Source: Liolophura sinensis (Eukaryota > Mollusca > Polyplacophora > Chitonida > Chitonidae). Taken from it: a DNA stretch of 64,000 bases. The notes under the pieces were generated by a model. The model saw nothing but the letters and a program-made list of their open reading frames with translations, searched no databases and was not told where the DNA came from. Both the position numbers and the translations under genes were made by a program. Below, piece by piece: positions 12,301 through 22,075 of the stretch (the stretch's first letter is position 1; each line of letters begins with the position of its first letter). Where the stretch lies: positions 12,934,706 to 12,998,705 of the forward strand of contig NC_088296.1 in assembly GCF_032854445.1 (NCBI RefSeq), in the 5' to 3' direction.

Positions 12301-13997
12301 TAGTTTGAACCAAGATACATGTACATTTATGTTCCTGTTGATACTAACAAGGGATATTGGTGACTATTTGCAGGTGTGGTGCTCATATTATACACCTGCC
12401 TATGCCAGAACAGCCCTTCTCACTGATGCTCACTCCCCAGCCAAATACAGGTATGTTGATTCACGCTTACATGATTTACACCTGTCCAGTTATTTTATTT
12501 ATATGAGATATGTTTTGGGAGGGTGGGGGTGGGGTGGGTGGGGGTTTGGGGGGAGTGATTCTGGATGTGAATCTGGGTTCACAACACCTGTTAAGGTCCT
12601 TGACCAGTGAGGTCACATGGTGGAATCTAGCTTGTCGCCCCCCCCCCCCCTAGCTTCTCAGATGGCAGGTTAAGGTTTTTTTAGCTCCTGTATAATGTGT
12701 TTTCGCCTGTGTACATCTGCAATGGGCATACTGATGGAAGGTTGAACTGTTTTATTGGTTTTAGTTTTCTAGCGTTTGTGAATGCTTTTTAATGATTTCA
12801 GTTCAAAATTTCACCGCTAGGGCAGCGTAGTGACCCAGGAGTCTCTCACCAATGCAGTCGCTGTGACTTCAAGTCCAGCTCATGCTGGCTTCCTCTCCGG
12901 CCGTACGTGGGAAGGTCTGTCAGCAACCTGCGGATGGTCGTGGGTTTTCCCCAGGCTCTGCCTGATTTCCACCCACCATAATGCTGGCCGCCGTCGTATA
13001 AGTGAAATATTCTTGAGTACGGCATAAAACACCAATCAAATGAAATAAATCAAAATTTCACCATTTATGTAAACTTCAATTGGTTTTCCAAAGTAAACAT
13101 GTTTACTCGAGAAATTAAGTCTCCATGAAGAGCAACAATTTCTTGTATACAGGGTTTCGGTGACTTTATTGCTTATGAGATTTATGGGCTTTGCCACATT
13201 TACCATTTTTGTAATTAAGAAAAGTTTCATGTAGGTCTATAATATTTATGCAAATGCCTACCTCCATGTAGGAGAACAAGAAGAGTATTGGGTTCCTCTT
13301 GTGATTTTACCATTTTCCTGTTTTGTGGACACACATTCAGATTGACTTCATTTTGTTCTCCTGTAAACACAGATTTCTACATCCTTCTTATAAGGCTACA
13401 GTTTCTTATGCAATCACTTATCTATATACACTTTTTGTCTCTGTAGCTACTTTACCAGATTTGTGCAAGAGTGCAAGAATTTACCTTGGTGTATACCAAA
13501 TTTATCTGGTATACACTGTATCTGTAAAAAGCTGTTCCCATCTGTTTTAGTATGAGGAGCCTATATCAATATCCAGTCATGGGAAGCGATTTGCATGTCA
13601 AAGACCACTCCAGTGAATTGTTACTTGAATACCCCATAGTGAAGTTTTTTAACTACCATAGCTTAACATTTGCTCAGCCTCTCACAGCGTTTTAATTGTT
13701 CATGGATCCGATTGTTCACAATTTGCAGATCAAGGACCACTGCCTCAAGTTTGTGCACGAACTCGCCACTATGACATCTTTACCACCACTACACTTCACA
13801 ACTTTTGTCTTTATTCTGATTCCATTGTCTAGTTGACTGCTATAGCAGGTGAGCTGGTGGGATTCTCAGAATGCCTTGTCTTCCTTTGTTACAGAGTGAT
13901 AGGAACTTTATCAAATTCTGAAGAATTCAGTGATGCGTTCAACTGTAGGAAAGGTGCCACACTTATGAACCCAGAGAACAAGTGTCAGGTGTGGTGA
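217..13997 (+). CDS. Neprilysin-like M13 zinc metallopeptidase, 3' part (last 10 coding exons)
   Basis: Coding exons read as 217-341, 1099-1327, 2804-2980, 3989-4089, 7056-7166, 8412-8479, 9577-9701, 11394-11555, 12374-12450 and 13895-13997. All have AG acceptors and GT donors, and the joins keep one frame for 425 residues to TGA. Seen (window numbering): NAYY at 220-223, the zinc motif HELTH at 261-265, GENIADNGG at 320-328 with third ligand E321, D-x-H-S-P-x-x-x-R with H386 and R392, and C422-x-x-W425 at the end. These are the ordered M13 hallmarks (neprilysin, ECE and PHEX type), and the C-terminal exon looks most like neprilysin. Such enzymes are type II membrane ectopeptidases that cleave small peptides on the amino side of hydrophobic residues. 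The cytosolic tail, membrane anchor and roughly the first 300 residues lie left of the window. No key residue is missing. I cannot assign an orthologue within M13. Confidence 0.94.
337..568 (+). repeat. 26-bp minisatellite starting at a splice donor
   Basis: About nine units of a 26-mer (ccagagtgagtaggctnaaa plus atgtga), beginning with the last bases of exon a. Each unit repeats a gtgagt donor-like sequence. A sister array lies at about 46885-47015. Confidence 0.85.
598..965 (+). repeat. Dispersed repeat with a 43-bp tandem start
   Basis: A 43-44 base unit (gatgacactggctgatgcgt and on) occurs about 2.3 times at 598-710, followed by unique-looking sequence. The segment near 750-835 matches 13705-13780 in order and spacing at roughly three-quarters identity by eye. 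No coding potential was recognised. Confidence 0.55.
1099..1327 (+). CDS. Neprilysin-like exon b
   Basis: Residues 42-118, including VDYLVW and GPKWWRC. Acceptor gcttacag, donor gtaagt. This is the ectodomain stretch that in M13 enzymes carries conserved Trp and Cys residues. Confidence 0.92.
1815..2180 (-). mobile_element. SINE family B, near full length
   Basis: Read on the - strand, it starts with a tRNA-like head (ctcagatggcacagttggta near 2175-2155, B-box-like ggtcaatcctgg) and ends near 1815 in sequence complementary to gtgagtacttggggttcaac. It shares its 3' part with 38886-39117 and its head with 50329-50450. It lies in a neprilysin intron. Confidence 0.7.
2552..2698 (+). mobile_element. 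SINE family A, 5'-truncated
   Basis: Contains the family core ctggccgccgtcgtataagt, then a cggtgtaaaacaccgatcaa tail and (aaat)n. The tRNA-like head is missing. Confidence 0.85.
2804..2980 (+). CDS. Neprilysin-like exon c
   Basis: Residues 119-177, phase 0 at both ends. The W-M-x-x-E-x-K-x-x-A-x-x-K-A pattern followed by YPDW is typical of M13 enzymes. Confidence 0.92.
3989..4089 (+). CDS. Neprilysin-like exon d
   Basis: Residues 178-211, beginning [10 protein letters not shown]. The last codon (AT/A, Ile) is split with exon e. The following intron is 2.9 kb and contains an 88-bp minisatellite and two SINEs. Confidence 0.9.
4186..4625 (+). repeat. 88-bp minisatellite, five copies
   Basis: The landmark cctggggctgtgcagggtta recurs at about 4192, 4280, 4368, 4456 and 4544, with 10-15% divergence between units. 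Lies in the neprilysin intron after exon d. Confidence 0.9.
5689..5812 (+). mobile_element. SINE family A, internally deleted
   Basis: Goes from gtctgtcagcaacctgcgga straight to ccaccataatgctggcagcc, skipping the cccgggctctgcccggtttc segment. Ends in a long (aaat)n tail. Confidence 0.85.
6370..6672 (+). mobile_element. SINE family A disrupted by its own minisatellite
   Basis: SINE sequence runs to the ggtttcc(t)ccaccataatg region. There a 29-bp unit (ttgcaggtttccgctcacca plus tgcataatg) is repeated six times at 6463-6636, and a decayed SINE 3' end follows (gttatataagtgaaacttca). Confidence 0.75.
6927..7104 (+). repeat. Exact 89-bp tandem duplication spanning the exon e acceptor
   Basis: 6927-7015 and 7016-7104 are the same 89 bases. 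Each copy carries an intron tail, the acceptor tttcag and the first 49 bases of exon e. The upstream acceptor (exon would start at 6967) lacks a donor before the second copy. Using it would shift frame, because 89 is not a multiple of 3, and reach a stop near 7081. The productive acceptor is therefore the second, at 7055/7056. Confidence 0.95.
7056..7166 (+). CDS. Neprilysin-like exon e (NAYY substrate-binding motif)
   Basis: Residues 211-247, reading W-S-Q-T-P then VVNAYYSP and FPAGILQ. In neprilysin the equivalent N-A-F/Y segment holds the substrate backbone. Donor gtaaga at 7167. Preceded by a duplicated acceptor. Confidence 0.94.
7722..7815 (+). mobile_element. SINE family A 3' fragment
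   Basis: Starts at tcctcccaccataatgatgg and runs to the (aaat)n tail. Confidence 0.8.
8183..8250 (+). repeat. tRNA-like remnant
   Basis: Has an A-box-like ctcagttggtagagcag and a B-box-like gagtttgaagctca, but no paired acceptor stem. Probably an old SINE head, not a functional tRNA. Confidence 0.4.
8412..8479 (+). CDS. Neprilysin-like exon f (HExxH zinc site)
   Basis: 68-nt exon with acceptor ctgcag and donor gtattt. Encodes [15 protein letters not shown], then GFD. H261 and H265 are the first two zinc ligands and E262 the catalytic Glu, by family knowledge. Confidence 0.96.
8500..8561 (+). mobile_element. SINE family A 3' tail fragment
   Basis: ttcttgagtatggcgttgta, then gatcaaataagtaaataaat. 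It starts 21 bases after the donor of the HELTH exon. Confidence 0.6.
8630..8870 (+). repeat. Degenerate 23-24 bp minisatellite
   Basis: Units of the form ttgctttggccatccgtctg. They produce spurious open frames on both strands. Confidence 0.75.
9577..9701 (+). CDS. Neprilysin-like exon g
   Basis: Residues 271-312. [10 protein letters not shown], then WW and a [10 protein letters not shown] segment; the conserved Cys is present. Acceptor tattag, donor gtatgc. Confidence 0.93.
9829..10040 (+). mobile_element. SINE family A, diverged, near full length
   Basis: Has a decayed head (aggccttcgtggtcaagtcg), the middle (gggctctgcccagtttctgc) and the 3' end (cagcttaaaacaccaatcaa plus ataaataaa). Confidence 0.75.
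10385..11245 (+). repeat. Two related ~22-bp minisatellites
   Basis: 10385-10600 repeats a ggtgatgggaccagttacct-like unit. 10800-11245 repeats tatataatgatggaaccagt about 20 times. Both share the gatgg-accagt core, so the second may be an expansion of the first. Lies in the intron before exon h. Confidence 0.85.
11265..11373 (+). mobile_element. SINE family A 3' half abutting an exon
   Basis: Runs from cccctgggctcagcccggtt to acgcctatcaaaaaaataag. Its tail ends about 20 bases before the AG of neprilysin exon h, so the branch point of that intron must lie in or beside the SINE tail. Confidence 0.85.
11394..11555 (+). CDS. Neprilysin-like exon h (third zinc ligand)
   Basis: Residues 313-366, with GENIADNGG giving E321 (third zinc ligand) and D325, then AYRAYQKW. 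The acceptor (tccatag) lies only about 20 bases after the A-rich tail of a SINE that ends near 11373. Confidence 0.95.
11955..12278 (+). repeat. 25-bp minisatellite, ~13 copies
   Basis: Unit aagtacacttcatcaaactg plus aggcc, with few substitutions. Lies in the intron before exon i. Confidence 0.92.
12374..12450 (+). CDS. Neprilysin-like exon i
   Basis: Residues 367-392. VWCSYY, then DAHSPAKYR with H386 and R392, which correspond to the transition-state His and C-terminal Arg of M13 enzymes. Acceptor ttgcag, donor gtatgt. Confidence 0.94.
12818..13050 (+). mobile_element. SINE family A, nearly full length
   Basis: Runs from agcgtagtgacccaggagtc through the B-box-like gacttcaagtccagctcatg to the aaataaat tail. 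Lacks only the first ~25 bases of the head. Confidence 0.9.
13545..13800 (+). repeat. Diverged copy of the 598-965 dispersed repeat
   Basis: Shares landmarks with 650-860 in the same order: a t-a-g-t-a-c/t-g-a-g-g-a-g-c-c start, a catttgctca block, then tttgca-atcaa-gaccactgc and acacgaactc-like blocks. Confidence 0.5.
13895..13997 (+). CDS. Neprilysin-like terminal exon
   Basis: Residues 392-425 and stop. [11 protein letters not shown], then CRKG, M-N-P and the terminal KCQVW followed by TGA. The final C-x-x-W is the M13 C-terminal signature, so the protein is not truncated at this end. Confidence 0.95.
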
Positions 13998-14613
13998 GGT
14001 AATGCAGAGGACCATACATCCAAGGGAGGCAACTTCATAAGTAAATTAAAGACCAGAAGACATGGTTTTACCCATGAAGGCTTGAAGAAGATGCGTTTTC
14101 AACATTGCCAAATGGAATAGAAAATGTGTAGGCTGCTAACACAACATTTTATAAGAAGCTATCCAGTGTTGATATTACTAATTCAATGTTCTAAAATGAG
14201 TCTAGGAACTCCTCGCAGTCTATACTATATATTTTGCATTTTCTGAATGTATCTTACATGTATGTGTAAATTCAGCCAGAAAAAATGTTTAAATTGAATA
14301 CAATTTTTAACCGTGCCTTACCATATTTGCTTTCTCTCTGTCTTTATAATTACGCTTTATTTTTAACAAGAATTGAAATGCTCAAAAAACAACTGGCTGA
14401 ATGTTTCATCTCATTTTAATCAGTATTGCATGCATGTTTTTGTGGTTAAGCTTGTAAAAGCCTTGAAATTTAGACTATAAAACCAGCCTGAGCTAGAGTT
14501 TGTAGATTGCTGACATTCTTATGGAGAAATTCTGTGAAATTTCTTAGTACACTTCTCTCTACACATCTGCATGTATGTCAGAAACTGAGAGTTCATCTAT
14601 TAAGGTCATGTGT

Positions 14614-14766
14614 AACCATTGTGAAGGTCTGTCAGCAACCTGCAGATGGTCGTGGGTTTCCCCCGGGCTCTGCCAGGTTTCCTCCCACCATAACGCTGGC
14701 CGCCGTGGTATAAGTGAAATATTCTTGAGTACAGCATAAAACATGTATCAAATAAATAAATAAATA
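14614..14766 (+). mobile_element. SINE family A, 5'-truncated
   Basis: gaaggtctgtcagcaacctg through ctggccgccgtggtataagt to (aaat)n. Its tail gives the first AATAAA hexamers after the neprilysin stop codon. Confidence 0.87.
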
Positions 14767-14869
14767 GAATGTTCATTTCAGATAGCCTGGAAAATGTGTG
14801 TACAGTGTATGTATGCTGCTTCACTAGTTAAGGATAGGTAGTTTATGACTATAGTTTGCACACATTTTG

Positions 14870-15165
14870 TTACAGTACTGTAGGATAGGCATTAAAGTGG
14901 CTGTAGGATGGACATATTGTAGCAGTACTATAGGATAGGCATTAAAATAGCTGTAGGATGAACATATTGTAGCAGTACTGTAGGATAGGCATTAAAGTTG
15001 CTCTAGGATGCACATTTTGTAGCAGTACTAGAGGATAGGCATTGAAGTGGCTTTAGGATGAACATATTGTAGCAGTACTGTAGGATAGGCATTAAAATAG
15101 CTGTAGGATGAACATATTGTAGCAATACTATAGGATGTGCATTAAAATAGCTGTAGGATGGATAT
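14870..15165 (+). repeat. 50-bp minisatellite, ~6 copies
   Basis: gtagcagtac recurs at 14919, 14969, 15019 and 15069. Units alternate taggataggcattaaa and agctgtaggatgaacata. Confidence 0.9.
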
Positions 15166-15379
15166 TTGTACAGCTCTATGATACATGGGTAAAGAATTCA
15201 TTTGACCATATGGAGATTACCCAATCCTTTAATATTTGACTTGCTCCAAAACTTTTTAGACACGTTTGTTTACCATGGCATGAACACTGATTGTGCAATC
15301 TTTTGTAGCTTTATGGCTTCTACGGTTTTGTATGCTGAATAGATGTATATGTTGTTTTAATAGATGTATATTAAAAGTC

Positions 15380-15535
15380 ATAAGTGGGAAGGTCTGGCAG
15401 CAACCTGCGGATGGTCATGGGTTTCCTCCCAGGCTCTGCCCGGTTTCCTCCCACCATAATGCTGGCTGTCATCAAATGAGTGAAACATTCTTGAGCACAG
15501 CGGAAAACACCAATCAAATAAATAAATAAATATTG
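15380..15535 (+). mobile_element. SINE family A, 5'-truncated
   Basis: gaaggtctggcagcaacctg to caccaatcaaataaataaat, with typical family substitutions. Confidence 0.87.
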
Positions 15536-16421
15536 AAAGTCGTTATTTAGTCCACTTATTTTCCAAGGTTAAAAGTATATACTTTTCAACACTTTTTTAC
15601 TGTTCCTTTTTTTTAAAGAATCTATTTAGAACTGGGCATGATCTCACCCAGCAATATTCAGTTGTGTGTCAGTGTGATAATTACAAGAGCTTTCTATTCT
15701 ATTTGTGAATAGAAAATGGGATTAATAAACCTCTTCAGATTTGGTAGGAAAAGTTGTTTTCTAAATAATTTTCAAATTACCTTTTAGGGGTAAATACAGT
15801 GTCTAAGTTATTTTAAAAAAATATTCCTACATTGATTGTTATTTCTGCCCAGTGATGGGTGATGTGATGTCTTCGTTACAAACACACAGTTTAGTTGATA
15901 CATATATATGGTTTATTTGTATATAAATGAAACTGGGTGGGTAGCCGACATTAAGCACCATGTAGTGCCCAGTTTTTTAATGTTCACCATTTGTCATCAT
16001 GGCAGTGGATGGCGTTCAATGGCCTGTGCAAGGGGAAGCAAATCTTGTAACTCTGGAACAACAGCACCCTCTGCATTGTTGAATAGCAGCTGTGACTGTC
16101 CATTTTGTATTGTTCCCAGTGCTTAAGAATTACAAGATTTGCCTGAGTTTATGGAAAGTCTGTGAACCTGATTAAGATATTGATTCAGGACACGGGTCAA
16201 AATGGTTTTTATGGTATTGCTAAAATTTTATGTTTGATTAACAGGGAGAGGATGTTCTTAGGCTCAACATATGCATAAACATGACAGGCTGACAATAAGA
16301 GCCATTTGTGGAATTGTGATATTTTCACATTGTCTTTCAGCGATACATGTGTCTGTATTTGTCCAGTGTACAATGTCCTTGTGTCATTTGTATGTGATAG
16401 TCAAAAATCAAAAATACACTG

Positions 16422-16523
16422 GGTGGCATACACAGACAGCAGTTTCCTCCCATGGGGTGGCATACACAGACAGCAGTTTCCTCCCATGGGGTGGCTTACA
16501 CAGACAGCAGTTTCCTCCACCCA
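16422..16523 (+). repeat. 34-bp minisatellite, three copies
   Basis: ggtggcatacacagacagca starts at 16422, 16456 and 16490. The copies are nearly identical. Confidence 0.9.
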
Positions 16524-17510
16524 TAAATCTCACCGTCTCAGACTTTAATCAAAAACCAAGCTATGTGTCCTAATATACACAACCTTTCTTTTGTTTTCTG
16601 TGCTGCCCAAGTTTGTAGATGTTAGCCAGAAAAGGCAGCCTTATTTGTAAAGTGATTCCATAAATATAATAATTAGACCAAGCTTAATTTTTACAAGACT
16701 TTGTAATTCAATTTTTTTTTATGTTGTGATAACTTTGTTGTAAATCCCATTCCCTTAAAGATTTTTTACCTCTACTACATAATTCCTGAAAAGATTTAGG
16801 GGTGAAACACAAATAGGATGCCTTTCAAAAGTTGCCTTTGTAAATCTTTCCATGGTTTAGCTTTGCTTTAGTGTAGCAATGATGTATAATTTTGACAATG
16901 TAGTAAACGCAAATTGAGTAACCTTAGGTTTTATGGGTGTAGTCAAATTTTCAACCACTGGTGAATTTTTTCAGACAGAATAGTAGAAATAAATCTCCCA
17001 GAAAAGGAAAAGTCTTTAGTTTAGGTTTTCAGGATTAGGTTTTAAGAATTGTGTGGACCATTGTTTTAAACTAATACTGAAATATTGAATACTAACAACG
17101 ACTTTTTCCAGAGCTAGTTCCAATTGTGATGAAATGTATCCAATATGCAATGTGTATCTTTGAGTGTGTGTGTTGGGCAGTAATGTTCATAAAACATGAA
17201 CTACAAGCAACATGTGCAATTCATGTATTAGAAGAAGACAGTGATGTATGCAGTAGTGGTACTCACCATAAACTAAGCCGCATTTGCTTTCTTGTTCAAG
17301 CCTCAGTATTTGCGTGTATATTAGACAATGCTATGTAAAAGTGGTATTCGCCATGAAGTGCCTTTATTGTAAGTATTTTGTCCAAATATGAGTAATTTGT
17401 CTTTGAGGCAGTGAGATATATTACTGTATATGTACATGTATATATAAGCAGTTGTGGTATTCACCATAAAGGTGCCTTTGTATTGTACATGTTAGTACAT
17501 GTATGTATAC

Positions 17511-17518
<8 letters not shown>

Positions 17519-17562
<44 letters not shown>
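17519..17562. repeat. TA dinucleotide microsatellite
   Basis: About 22 uninterrupted TA units. Confidence 0.98.
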
Positions 17563-17563
<1 letters not shown>

Positions 17564-17954
17564 GGTGGTGAATTTCTCCATAAAGTGCCGTTTGGTATCT
17601 TGTACAGATATGAGTGTTGTATTTGACATGAAATGATGTAGATTGTGTGAACAGGGTCAATATAAATTGTGTATGTCAGGTAAAAACTAACTTGTTAGTT
17701 ATGTTAAGATTCTGATGAAACTCGTCGATGTTGTTTTGGTGTAAATGTATAGCTGTGTAGCAGTGGCTGACCAGCATGATTTGGTACTATGGTCTGATGG
17801 GGAGGACGCCTGACAGCATTTATGGTCCAATAGGGCTGTACTGTGAAGGATCAGAACTAGATAGATAGCCGAGATGACTCTCAGAATGAACATCACTAAC
17901 ACACGTCACCAACACATGTATACTAGAATGCTGCACTTTTGTAAATACCGTTCC

Positions 17955-19090
17955 TAGGGAAATAGTGAGTCCTCTGTCGAAGAGAGGCCCTGGGATAAGA
18001 GAAATAGTGAGTGCGCTGTAGAAGAGAGGCTGTGGGATAAGAGAAATAGTAAGTGCGCTGTAGAGGAGAGGCTGTGGGATAAGAGAAATAATGAGCCTGC
18101 TGTACAAGAGAGGCTCGGGGATAAGAGAAATAGTGAGTCCACTGTCGAAGAGAGGCTCTGGGACAAGAGAAATAGTGAGTGCACTGTAGAAGAGAGGCTG
18201 TGGGATAAGAGAAATAGTGAGTCTGCTGTAGAAGAGAGGCTTTGGGATAAGAGAAATAATGAGCCTGCTGTAGAAGAGAGGCTCGGGGATAAGAGAAATA
18301 GTGAGTCTGCTGTAGAAAAGAGTCTCGGGGATAAGAGAAATAGTGAGTATGCTGTAGAAGAGAGGCTGTGGGATAAGAGAAATAGTAAGTCCGCTGTAGA
18401 AGAGAGGCTCGGGGATAAGAGAAATAGTGAGTCCGCTGTAGAAGAGAGGCTTCGGGATAAGAGAAATAGTGAGTGCGCTGGAAAAGAGGGGCTGTGGGAT
18501 AAGAGAAATAGTGAGTGTGCTGTAGAAGAGGGGCTCTGGGATAAGAGAAATAGTGAGTCTGCTGTAGAAGAGAGGCTGTGGGATAAGAGAAATAGTGAGT
18601 GCGCTGTAGAAGAGAGGCTGTGGGATAAGAGAAATAGTCTGCTGTAGAAAAGAGACTCGGGGATAAGAGAAATAGTGAGTCTGCTGTAGAAGAGAGGCTG
18701 TGGGATAAGAGAAATAGTAAGTCTGCTGTAGAAGAGGGGCTCTGGGATAAGAGAAATAGTGAGTCTGCTGTAGAAGAGAGTCTGTGGGATAAGAGAAATA
18801 GTGCGCTGTAGAAGAGAGGCTGTGGGATAAGAGAAATAGTCTGCTGTAGAAGAGAGGCTCTCGGATAAGAGAGATAATGAGGGGCTGTGGGATAAGAGAA
18901 ATAGTGAGTCCGCTGTAGAAGAGGGGCTTTGGGATAAGAGAAATAGTGAGGGGCTGTGGGATAAGAGAAATAGTGAGTCCGCTGTAGAAGAGGGGCTTTG
19001 GGATAAGAGAAATAGTGAGTCCACTGTAGACGAGGATCTGTGGGATTAGAGAAATAGCGAGTCCGCTGTAGAAGAGATGCTCTGGGATAA
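17955..19090 (+). repeat. 42-bp minisatellite, ~27 copies
   Basis: Unit gtgagtctgctgtagaagag, then aggctgtgggataagagaaa and ta, with several shortened units. Because 42 is a multiple of 3, every frame without a stop stays open and gives a 390-codon frame on the - strand (Ser/Leu/Phe-rich). That frame is a repeat artefact, not a gene. Confidence 0.95.
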
Positions 19091-19957
19091 GACATCAGGC
19101 ATGGTAGTTGATCGTAAGATGTTTCAATAAGAGGTACGTTGTAAACCAGTGAAGTTTGTGGCCGGGTGTAGGTAGGCCTAGGTATGAATCTATCCTGTAC
19201 AAGGACACAGAATCCCTCGGAAATCCTTTTCTTTTATCATTAAAGTAATATCAAACGATGTGTTGTTTGTTTTCACCTGGACCGAGAATGAGCTGGAAAA
19301 GCCATCAGGTTTATCCTTCCGTGGGAGGTGTTAGCAAACGCTAAGGCATATTTTTGTTATCAATGGTGGTGTTTTTTTAACTTCTAGTCTTGGCAACATT
19401 GCCTCTGTAGGCTGCGATGTGGTCACGATGGTGTACACGTGAAGGATGTTTAACGTTGTTGTTAATATGTACAATCTCTTCGGTTCATAGATGCGCTCAA
19501 GTAATACAATACTGTCAAAAATAGTCATTAATGTCATTTTGCGTGAAAGGGCTGTAGCAGGCTAATTTTATGTTGTTTTTTATTTACCTTTCCTTTCATT
19601 GCATTTGTAATTTTGATGCAAGTCTTTTTATTGAATCGAAGAAATTCATGATTTTGTAGATTATTTGTGTGAAATCAGGTTCTTCTATGCAACAGGTACA
19701 GTTTTCCACGTTAAGAAAAATGCATAAGTTAGTGGGGCAGATTCCTTTAAAGAAGTGTTCTGCTTTGAAGGAGGTACTTGAAATTCGGTGACTAAAGGAG
19801 ATGGCCTCCCTCGTGTGAATGGAATGGTCTACGGTAAGGGGTTAAATCTCCATGAATCAATCAATCTGTCATAAGCCGAGTGTTCTGATTTAGATGTAAT
19901 TTTTGACAACTGTCACAACTGCATTTGTGAAATCACCGCCAGCAGCTTTCGGCTTGA

Positions 19958-20370
19958 CCTGTTTTGTGAGGCCATGCATGATAGTCTATTGTGAAGCCAT
20001 GCATGATAGTTTATTGTGAGGCCATGCATGGTGGTCTATTGTGAAGCCATGCATGGTAGTTTATTGTGAGGCCATGCATGGTAGTCTATTGTGAAGCCAT
20101 GCGTAGTAGTCTATTGTGAGGCCATGCATGGTGGTCTATTGTGAAGCCATGCATGGTAGTTTATTGTGAGGCCCTGCATGGTAGTCTATTGTGAAGCCAT
20201 GCGTAGTAGTCTATTGTGAGGCCATGCATGGTGGTCTATTGTGAAGCCATGCATGGTAGTTTATTGTGAGGCCATGCATGGTATTCTGTTGTGAAGCCAT
20301 GCATGTTAGTGTATTGTGAGGCCATGCATGGTAGTCTGTTGTGAGGCCATGCATGGTAGTATATTGTATA
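19958..20370 (+). repeat. 25-bp minisatellite with a palindromic core, ~16 copies
   Basis: Unit gtgaggccatgcatggtagt plus ctatt. Each unit contains the palindrome ccatgcatgg. Alternating gtgaag and gtgagg units suggest a 50-bp higher-order repeat. Confidence 0.92.
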
Positions 20371-21522
20371 CCAGACCCTGTAATCAGTGACCGCGTTATA
20401 CAGGGCCAATTAGGCATTCTTGTATCAGAAATTTATTCATGTCTGTGAAAATGTATTTTGACGTCCGTGTTACGTGTGCACTGCTTGACTGTAGTATTCG
20501 TTACGGTGGCTGGAATTCATGTCTCTTGAGCCTTGACGGTTGTGCTACTGTGTCATGTTACAACAGATCAGAGTCTTCCTAAACATGTAAATACATAGCT
20601 TAAGGTTGTGGGATTTTAGATCTATTTACTTCTTTTTCTGAGATTATCATTTTAACATTACTATTTTTCTACACTGTGGTTTTGGGTAAACCCTGTTTGT
20701 CTATATATAGCCACTGACATGTGCTCACATAATATGATGTTAGTGGCAATAGTCAGGTCTTTCCATGTAAATATGTAAAGAAAAAAAAAACAATAAAACA
20801 AAAATGTTTATAATATTAAGTTCTATCCGTTTTCAGACTGTCTCTGGCTAAATCATTGTTTTCTTTGTTAGATCACTGGTACTAAGGTGGGTGAGAAAGA
20901 CCGGGATAGCGTCTTCTCTTGACCAGTGAATATCTGAGAAGGGGTAGGGTGTGAAACGCGAATTAGTAACGTCATGCCTAAGCCACTGGAAAAAAAATGC
21001 TACTGACGGCTGTGACTGTATGCATGTTGGTAAGGTACGCCGTGGTTTCTTCCAGATTCCAGATTTACCATTTTAAAACAGGACTAATCCTACTTGCTTC
21101 TTACAGTCTACGTCGATATCTAGGACACGTAGGATCTGTTTTGTTTTTGCCGAACTTCCTTCAGAGGTTAACCGGTAAGGTCCCTCGATGGCATTCGTTC
21201 AGATAACAATCAAGTTGTGTTGTCGTCAAACTACCGTTGGGACTAATGCTTGTAAGTCACATTCGTTTCCACGTGCAATTCTAACCTTAATTTGAAGCCA
21301 GAATTTTAAATTTATGTTGACCACTTTCACAAATTCTATCCCATTTTTGTGAAATAGGCTTTGATAAGTACTAGTGATGCATTTTTAATCTGAGATAGAG
21401 TTGTCCAGATTATTAGACAAAAACAAAACATTCTCTTTGTTAGTTCAGGTAGAATCAAAGCTGTTTGTCCTCAGGGTTGATAAACAAGCATGACACCCAT
21501 ATTAGTTACATGTATGTATTGT

Positions 21523-21528
21523 TTTATT
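21523..21528 (-). terminator. GDA: Candidate GDA poly(A) signal
   Basis: AATAAA on the - strand, about 500 bases after the GDA stop. I found no closer canonical hexamer on that strand. If used, the 3' UTR would include the SINE fragment at 21790-21866. Confidence 0.4.
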
Positions 21529-21789
21529 TCTTCTTCAACAACTGATAAGACAGATATTGTCTTAGAACGTCAGGAAAATAGGTAATGTGTTATTCTAAAT
21601 GTGCATTAGCTGTAGACCTACCATAATTGTGTACAGGACGTCCAGATACAAAAGCGCTTAACTGGTGACAAAAAACGGTCGAAGATGTTCATGTGGACGT
21701 CTGCACAGTCTATTACAAACGTTCGTTGGAGACCACTGGTCTTCCCCCAATAGGATTTGCAAATCCATGCGTCACAGTATCTACATATC

Positions 21790-21866
21790 GGTGGTTTACT
21801 GACCGCCGTCGTATATAGGTGAAGAATTCTTGAGTTTGGGGTGAAGAACAGTCAGATAAATAAATT
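21790..21866 (+). mobile_element. SINE family A 3' fragment
   Basis: Starts at ctgaccgccgtcgtatatag and ends cagtcagataaataaat. Diverged. Confidence 0.65.
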
Positions 21867-22022
21867 TTCTCCCAAATAACCCGAGGGTGATTGTTGCACC
21901 TGAAAATTGCAAATATATCTGGGGGGTATTTCGCATGGGAACATGAGTTTCCTAACAGTTGTTTTAATATGTACCTAACACATTGTCCGTGTCGCAATTC
22001 ATCAGTTGAAACCTATCTTCCC

Positions 22023-22075
22023 TCATTTCACTCGCCTACCTGACACGTACACTTCCGTTATATTTCTGTCATCCC
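22023..22075 (-). CDS. GDA: GDA terminal exon 13
   Basis: Residues 434-450 and TGA. GDDRNITEVYVSGRRVK, matching the conserved G-D-D-R-N-I-x-E-V-Y-V-x-G end of GDA. Acceptor ttttcag. Confidence 0.94.

Larger units (their letters stand above)
13998..22022. other. Convergent intergenic / 3' region between the neprilysin-like gene and GDA
   Basis: I see no recognisable gene here. It holds SINEs at 14614-14766, 15380-15535 and 21790-21866, minisatellites at 14870-15165, 16422-16523, 17955-19090 and 19958-20370, and a TA run at 17519-17562. The first canonical AATAAA after the neprilysin stop is in the SINE tail near 14750; a weaker attaaa is at about 14045. For GDA on the - strand, the first good AATAAA is at 21528-21523. 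Confidence 0.7.

Noticed and set aside
17923-19095. 390- and 356-codon open frames on the - strand, Ser/Leu/Phe/Tyr-rich repeats
   Set aside because: Produced entirely by the 42-bp minisatellite (a multiple of 3). No start context, splice or non-repeat domain.
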